From: an uncultured Clostridia bacterium
GTDB taxonomy: Bacteria; Bacillota; Clostridia; Oscillospirales; Ruminococcaceae
Length of the DNA: 54,999 nt
Assembly: GCA_945923775.1 (NCBI GenBank)
Contig: CAMELR010000018.1
Span: 1-54,999 of the forward strand
Direction of reading: 5' to 3'
In this document: one piece after another, positions 52,687 through 54,999 of the stretch
How the letters are laid out: each line of letters starts with the position of its first letter
How positions within the stretch are numbered: the first letter of the stretch is position 1
The notes under the pieces: generated by a model
Database searches by the model: none
The model's input: the letters and a program-made list of their open reading frames with translations, nothing else
What the model was told of the DNA's origin: nothing
Made by a program: the position numbers and the translations under genes

Positions 52687-53757
52687 TTTCGTCTCCTCTC
52701 AGACCGGAAAAGAAGTCTGCGACCGCCGAAGCAGCTTCGAATGCGGCTTTGCGGCGCTTATCGTCATCGGGCGGAGTTCCCTCCATGAGTTCCTCAGCCT
52801 CGCGGAGCGCCTGCTCGGGAAATCCGTCGGAGCTGAACATCTTTTCCGCTTCACGCACGTTGCTGTTGATCTCGTTCAGCTTTGTGAGGAAGTTCCGCTG
52901 CTGCTCCTCTTTTCTGCGGAGCACGGCAGTCTGCTTTATCACTGCCGCCCTGAGAAGCCGCGCGGCTTCCGCCGAGCTGGGCTCCTTGGATTTCTCAAGC
53001 TCCTTCAGGCGGCTCTTGCAGGACTGTAGAAGCCGCTTATCGTCGTCGGTCTGCAAAAACGGAAACGCGATTTTCAGCGTGTCGATGTTGCGCATTTCCA
53101 ACGGCGTGTCTGACCTCTGACCGCTGCCGTTCGCAAGATTTCTGAACAGCTCAAGTATCCTTGTGCTTCCACGGAGCGCGTCCGTCACGAGGCTCACAGC
53201 GGACTGCGAGTCGCGATTGAACACGACCTTCGCGGACGTGTTTCCAACCTGAAAATCGTCAGCGCTGTCGAGCAGTTTTTTTGCCGCTCAGAGCCGTGAA
53301 AGCTCCTGCCAAGCGCCCTTGAAAGGCAGACTGTAAACACCTGACGTCCCTGCCCCGCCATAATTGCGTTGGCTAGCTTCCCGCCGCGGAATGCGTACGA
53401 AGAAAACTTGTCTGCAAAATGGCATTCATCTGATTCACGGCGCGAATCAGCAAACCCGGCGGACTCCCGATTATTACCTTTCCTGGAGCCTAAACCGCCG
53501 CCTGGGTAGGAATTCTCCCTGTCGGTACGCTGGAAATGTTCGCTGTTTCCCGCCATTTGTCTGGCACGTTCTGTTCCTATAGCGTCAAACCGCTTTGCGA
53601 AGCTGTCTGTCAGCATGTAAACCGGGTCGGAATTTTTTAATCCGGTAGCCTGGACTGAAAATTCGTATTCTTTTCCGATGCTTTTTCGCATCTGCGAGTA
53701 TTGTTTTTTTGCCGTTTTGACTTGTTTTTTCCTTTTCGAGTATGTATACCCAGCCAT
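52616..53757 (-). CDS. First gene of the string, two frames joined at a slippery site
   Basis: From ATG 53757 (AGGTGG upstream) a frame runs MAGYTYSKRKKQVKTAKKQY... to HGSERQK and then, in the original frame, into 27 odd codons ending at 53194. At 53281-53275 the -1 frame continues sensibly as KLLDSADDFQVGNTSAKVVF and goes on to 52616 with a Lys/Glu-rich coiled-coil region (ADD...RLKELEKSKEPSSAEAARLL) and an acidic Gln/Glu/Asn tail. The joined product is about 380 residues. I do not recognise a family. Either programmed frameshifting or a single-base mutation is at work. Confidence 0.55.
53275..53281 (-). promoter_or_regulatory. A-AAA-AAC slippery heptamer
   Basis: The minus strand has CAA AAA AAC in the upstream frame, which is the canonical X-XXY-YYZ -1 frameshift site, exactly where the downstream frame opens (its own upstream stop is five codons before). 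No strong stem-loop was seen after it, and AGGAG lies about 21 bases before it, further than the usual stimulating distance. Confidence 0.5.
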
Positions 53758-53843
53758 ATTCCACCTCGACTGACTATTGTTATCAAAGACAAATACACAA
53801 TATAACGCAGTTGTGTGCAATAGTCGCCATGCAACTTGTGCAT

Positions 53844-53872
53844 ATTATACCAGGAAAAAAACGGGTTTTCAA
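53844..53872 (-). promoter_or_regulatory. Sigma-A promoter of the injection-system gene string
   Basis: On the minus strand TTGAAA, 17 bases, TATAAT, 87 bases before the first ATG. The 367-base space between the two divergent units also holds the LytTR gene promoter; no further gene is seen in it. Confidence 0.7.
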
Positions 53873-53981
53873 TATATTTTGCACGAATGACCTCCCACGC
53901 GTAACCAAAAACTGTCAAACCGCATGATTCTTTTCGGCAGGCGGTTATCCATGCTAATCCATATGAAAATGCCAAAAGTAC

Positions 53982-54011
53982 TTGACAAATCTTTATACAA
54001 TGTGATATAAT
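53982..54011 (+). promoter_or_regulatory. Sigma-A promoter of the LytTR gene
   Basis: Perfect TTGACA and TATAAT with an 18-base spacer, leaving a leader of about 107 bases before the TTG start. Confidence 0.8.
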
Positions 54012-54124
54012 CTGTGTAGGGGAGCGGATCGGCTGTCTGCTTCATATCAAGTTTTACTTTTCTTTCTTTTGATTTCTGTTATCCGTACCAGACAGTATCA
54101 ACTTAAAGAAAGGCAGATCTAAAT

Positions 54125-54928
54125 TTGACCAGCGAAAACACCGCTCTTGCTATCGACCTTACACAAGCGATACTGGAGCAATTCTGGCAGCAGGACACAA
54201 CTCTGCTGCTGAAATACATGGACGAGGACTTCAGTCTGACTGACGCCCTTAACCATTATATTATTCAGGGTCAGCAGCAAGTATGCGGCTTCATGCCGAC
54301 TGCGACCAGCGACATTATCAAAAGCAGGCTGACGGATAAATTGTTCATTATCGCGCAGAACTGCGGCAGCGCCTGCACGGTCATCGGAAAGTATACGCTC
54401 ACTCCGATCTCCGACGCTGACGACATGCTGTACATGAAGCAGTACTGCGTGTTCGTGTGGGAGCTTTCCAGGCAGGGAGAGCTGAAGCTCAAGCACATCG
54501 GCGTAACCAAGCCGGACAGCACGTCCGAGTCAGACTACGGCAGCGCGTTTAATTCAGCGCTGATCACGCAGGGTTCGGCGCTGCACCAGCAGAGCCGTTC
54601 TTCCGACAGAATGATCATCACAGACACCGACGACTGCACCCGTTTTATTCCGAGAAACGACATACTTTACGCGACGTCAGACGGGCGCAACTGCCAGATT
54701 TGCTGCTTCTCCGGGAAAATCAACGCCAGGATAAACATTTCATCGTTCGTCGAAAAAGCCGGCGAGAAGTTCGTCCTCATACACAGATGTTATGCGATAA
54801 ATCTCGATCATATCACACTTTTGAAGCCGTATTGTGTCGTAATGTCAAACGGAAGCGAGCTTCCAGTTCCAGTAAAGCGATACAGCGAGATAAAGCAGCT
54901 GCTCACTGAATTATTATCCAACAAATAA
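54125..54928 (+). CDS. LytTR DNA-binding protein with SnoaL/NTF2-like N-terminal part
   Basis: A 267-residue protein. Residues 1-125 (ILEQFWQQDTTLLLKYMDEDF, LKLKHIGVTKP) look like a SnoaL/NTF2-type ligand pocket rather than a receiver domain. Residues 160-265 are a LytTR domain (RFIPRNDILYATSDGRNCQ, KFVLIHRCYAINLDHITLL, NGSELPVPVKRYSEIKQLL). The start is TTG 54125 behind GAAAGGCAG. It is divergent from the injection-system string and is the best candidate for its regulator; the ligand is unknown. Confidence 0.82.
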   Translation: MTSENTALAIDLTQAILEQFWQQDTTLLLKYMDEDFSLTDALNHYIIQGQQQVCGFMPTATSDIIKSRLTDKLFIIAQNCGSACTVIGKYTLTPISDADDMLYMKQYCVFVWELSRQGELKLKHIGVTKPDSTSESDYGSAFNSALITQGSALHQQSRSSDRMIITDTDDCTRFIPRNDILYATSDGRNCQICCFSGKINARINISSFVEKAGEKFVLIHRCYAINLDHITLLKPYCVVMSNGSELPVPVKRYSEIKQLLTELLSNK

Positions 54929-54944
54929 AAAAACGGTCACGTCC

Positions 54945-54999
54945 TGAAGTGCCCCCGAAAGTTTAGACAAAAATAAAATATTAAATTGGTAGGGAATGA
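54945..54999 (+). mobile_element. Left end of an IS3-family element (partial)
   Basis: TGAAGTGCCCCCGAAAGTTT followed by AGACAAA resembles the terminal inverted repeat of IS3/IS150-type elements, and GGTAGGGAATGA at the window edge may be the ribosome site and start of orfA. The element runs out of the window, so transposase and the other end are not seen. Confidence 0.5.

Noticed and set aside
1..54999. tRNA, rRNA and known riboswitches
   Set aside because: No cloverleaf, rRNA motif, T-box or common riboswitch core was recognised by eye on either strand; a covariance-model search would be needed to exclude them.

Overview
The window looks like a chromosomal segment of an anaerobic, spore-forming Firmicute, most likely a gut Clostridia of the Oscillospiraceae/Ruminococcaceae type. 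The evidence is the number of sporulation genes (cotJABC, spoVB, yabP, yabQ, a SipL-like gene, spoIVA, an alpha/beta SASP), the Bacillus/Clostridia order spoVB-mazG-hup-rqcP-yabP-yabQ-divIC, GC-rich codons with AT-rich sigma-A promoters, and strong purine-rich ribosome binding sites. No rRNA, tRNA or CRISPR array was recognised. All calls come from reading the sequence; no database search was run.

Layout. 0-1.2 kb: leftward cotJ spore coat operon. 1.4-5.8 kb: rightward spoVB to divIC block. 5.9-10.1 kb: cardiolipin synthase, a HAD phosphatase and TypA. 10.2-18.2 kb: a leftward run tepA-uppP-ftsK-ygiQ-MBL hydrolase-DUF3006 protein with tight spacing. 18.4-21.5 kb: a SipL-like gene next to spoIVA, then a SASP. 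21.9-26.9 kb: a Fur/PerR-type regulator, then a translationally coupled GTPase-MtnA-deaminase set and a second, histidine-rich CobW GTPase. 27-29.3 kb: LysR and MFS, divergent. 29.6-32.9 kb: ECF sigma factor with a very large membrane-anchored partner. 33-35.5 kb: TAXI-type binding protein, GltS-type symporter and a 58-residue repeat peptide. 35.8-38.9 kb: SDR, OFA-type MFS, monooxygenase-fold protein and a YczE-like membrane protein. 39-44.2 kb: LysR, ElaA acetyltransferase, small XRE protein, double cupin, cytidylate-kinase-like protein and an ion transporter.

44.5-53.8 kb is the accessory part: a single leftward gene string behind a consensus-like promoter, facing a LytTR regulator gene. 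It encodes a contractile-injection-type spike set (a gpV/VgrG OB-fold protein, a DUF4280 PAAR-like tip and a CIS-associated N-terminal motif protein), two YbjN-like proteins and several unknown proteins. No sheath or inner tube gene is visible. The string shows much rearrangement: the last 46 codons of a gpD/VgrG hub gene out of frame behind six 99-bp repeats, a canonical AAAAAAC slippery heptamer exactly where two open frames must be joined, and a truncated binding lipoprotein followed by an MFS fragment fused in frame to a lysine/tryptophan-repeat tail. Either this is a decaying injection-system locus or a reshuffled spike cassette with altered use. What looks like the terminal inverted repeat of an IS3-family element starts 16 bases after the LytTR gene and runs off the window.
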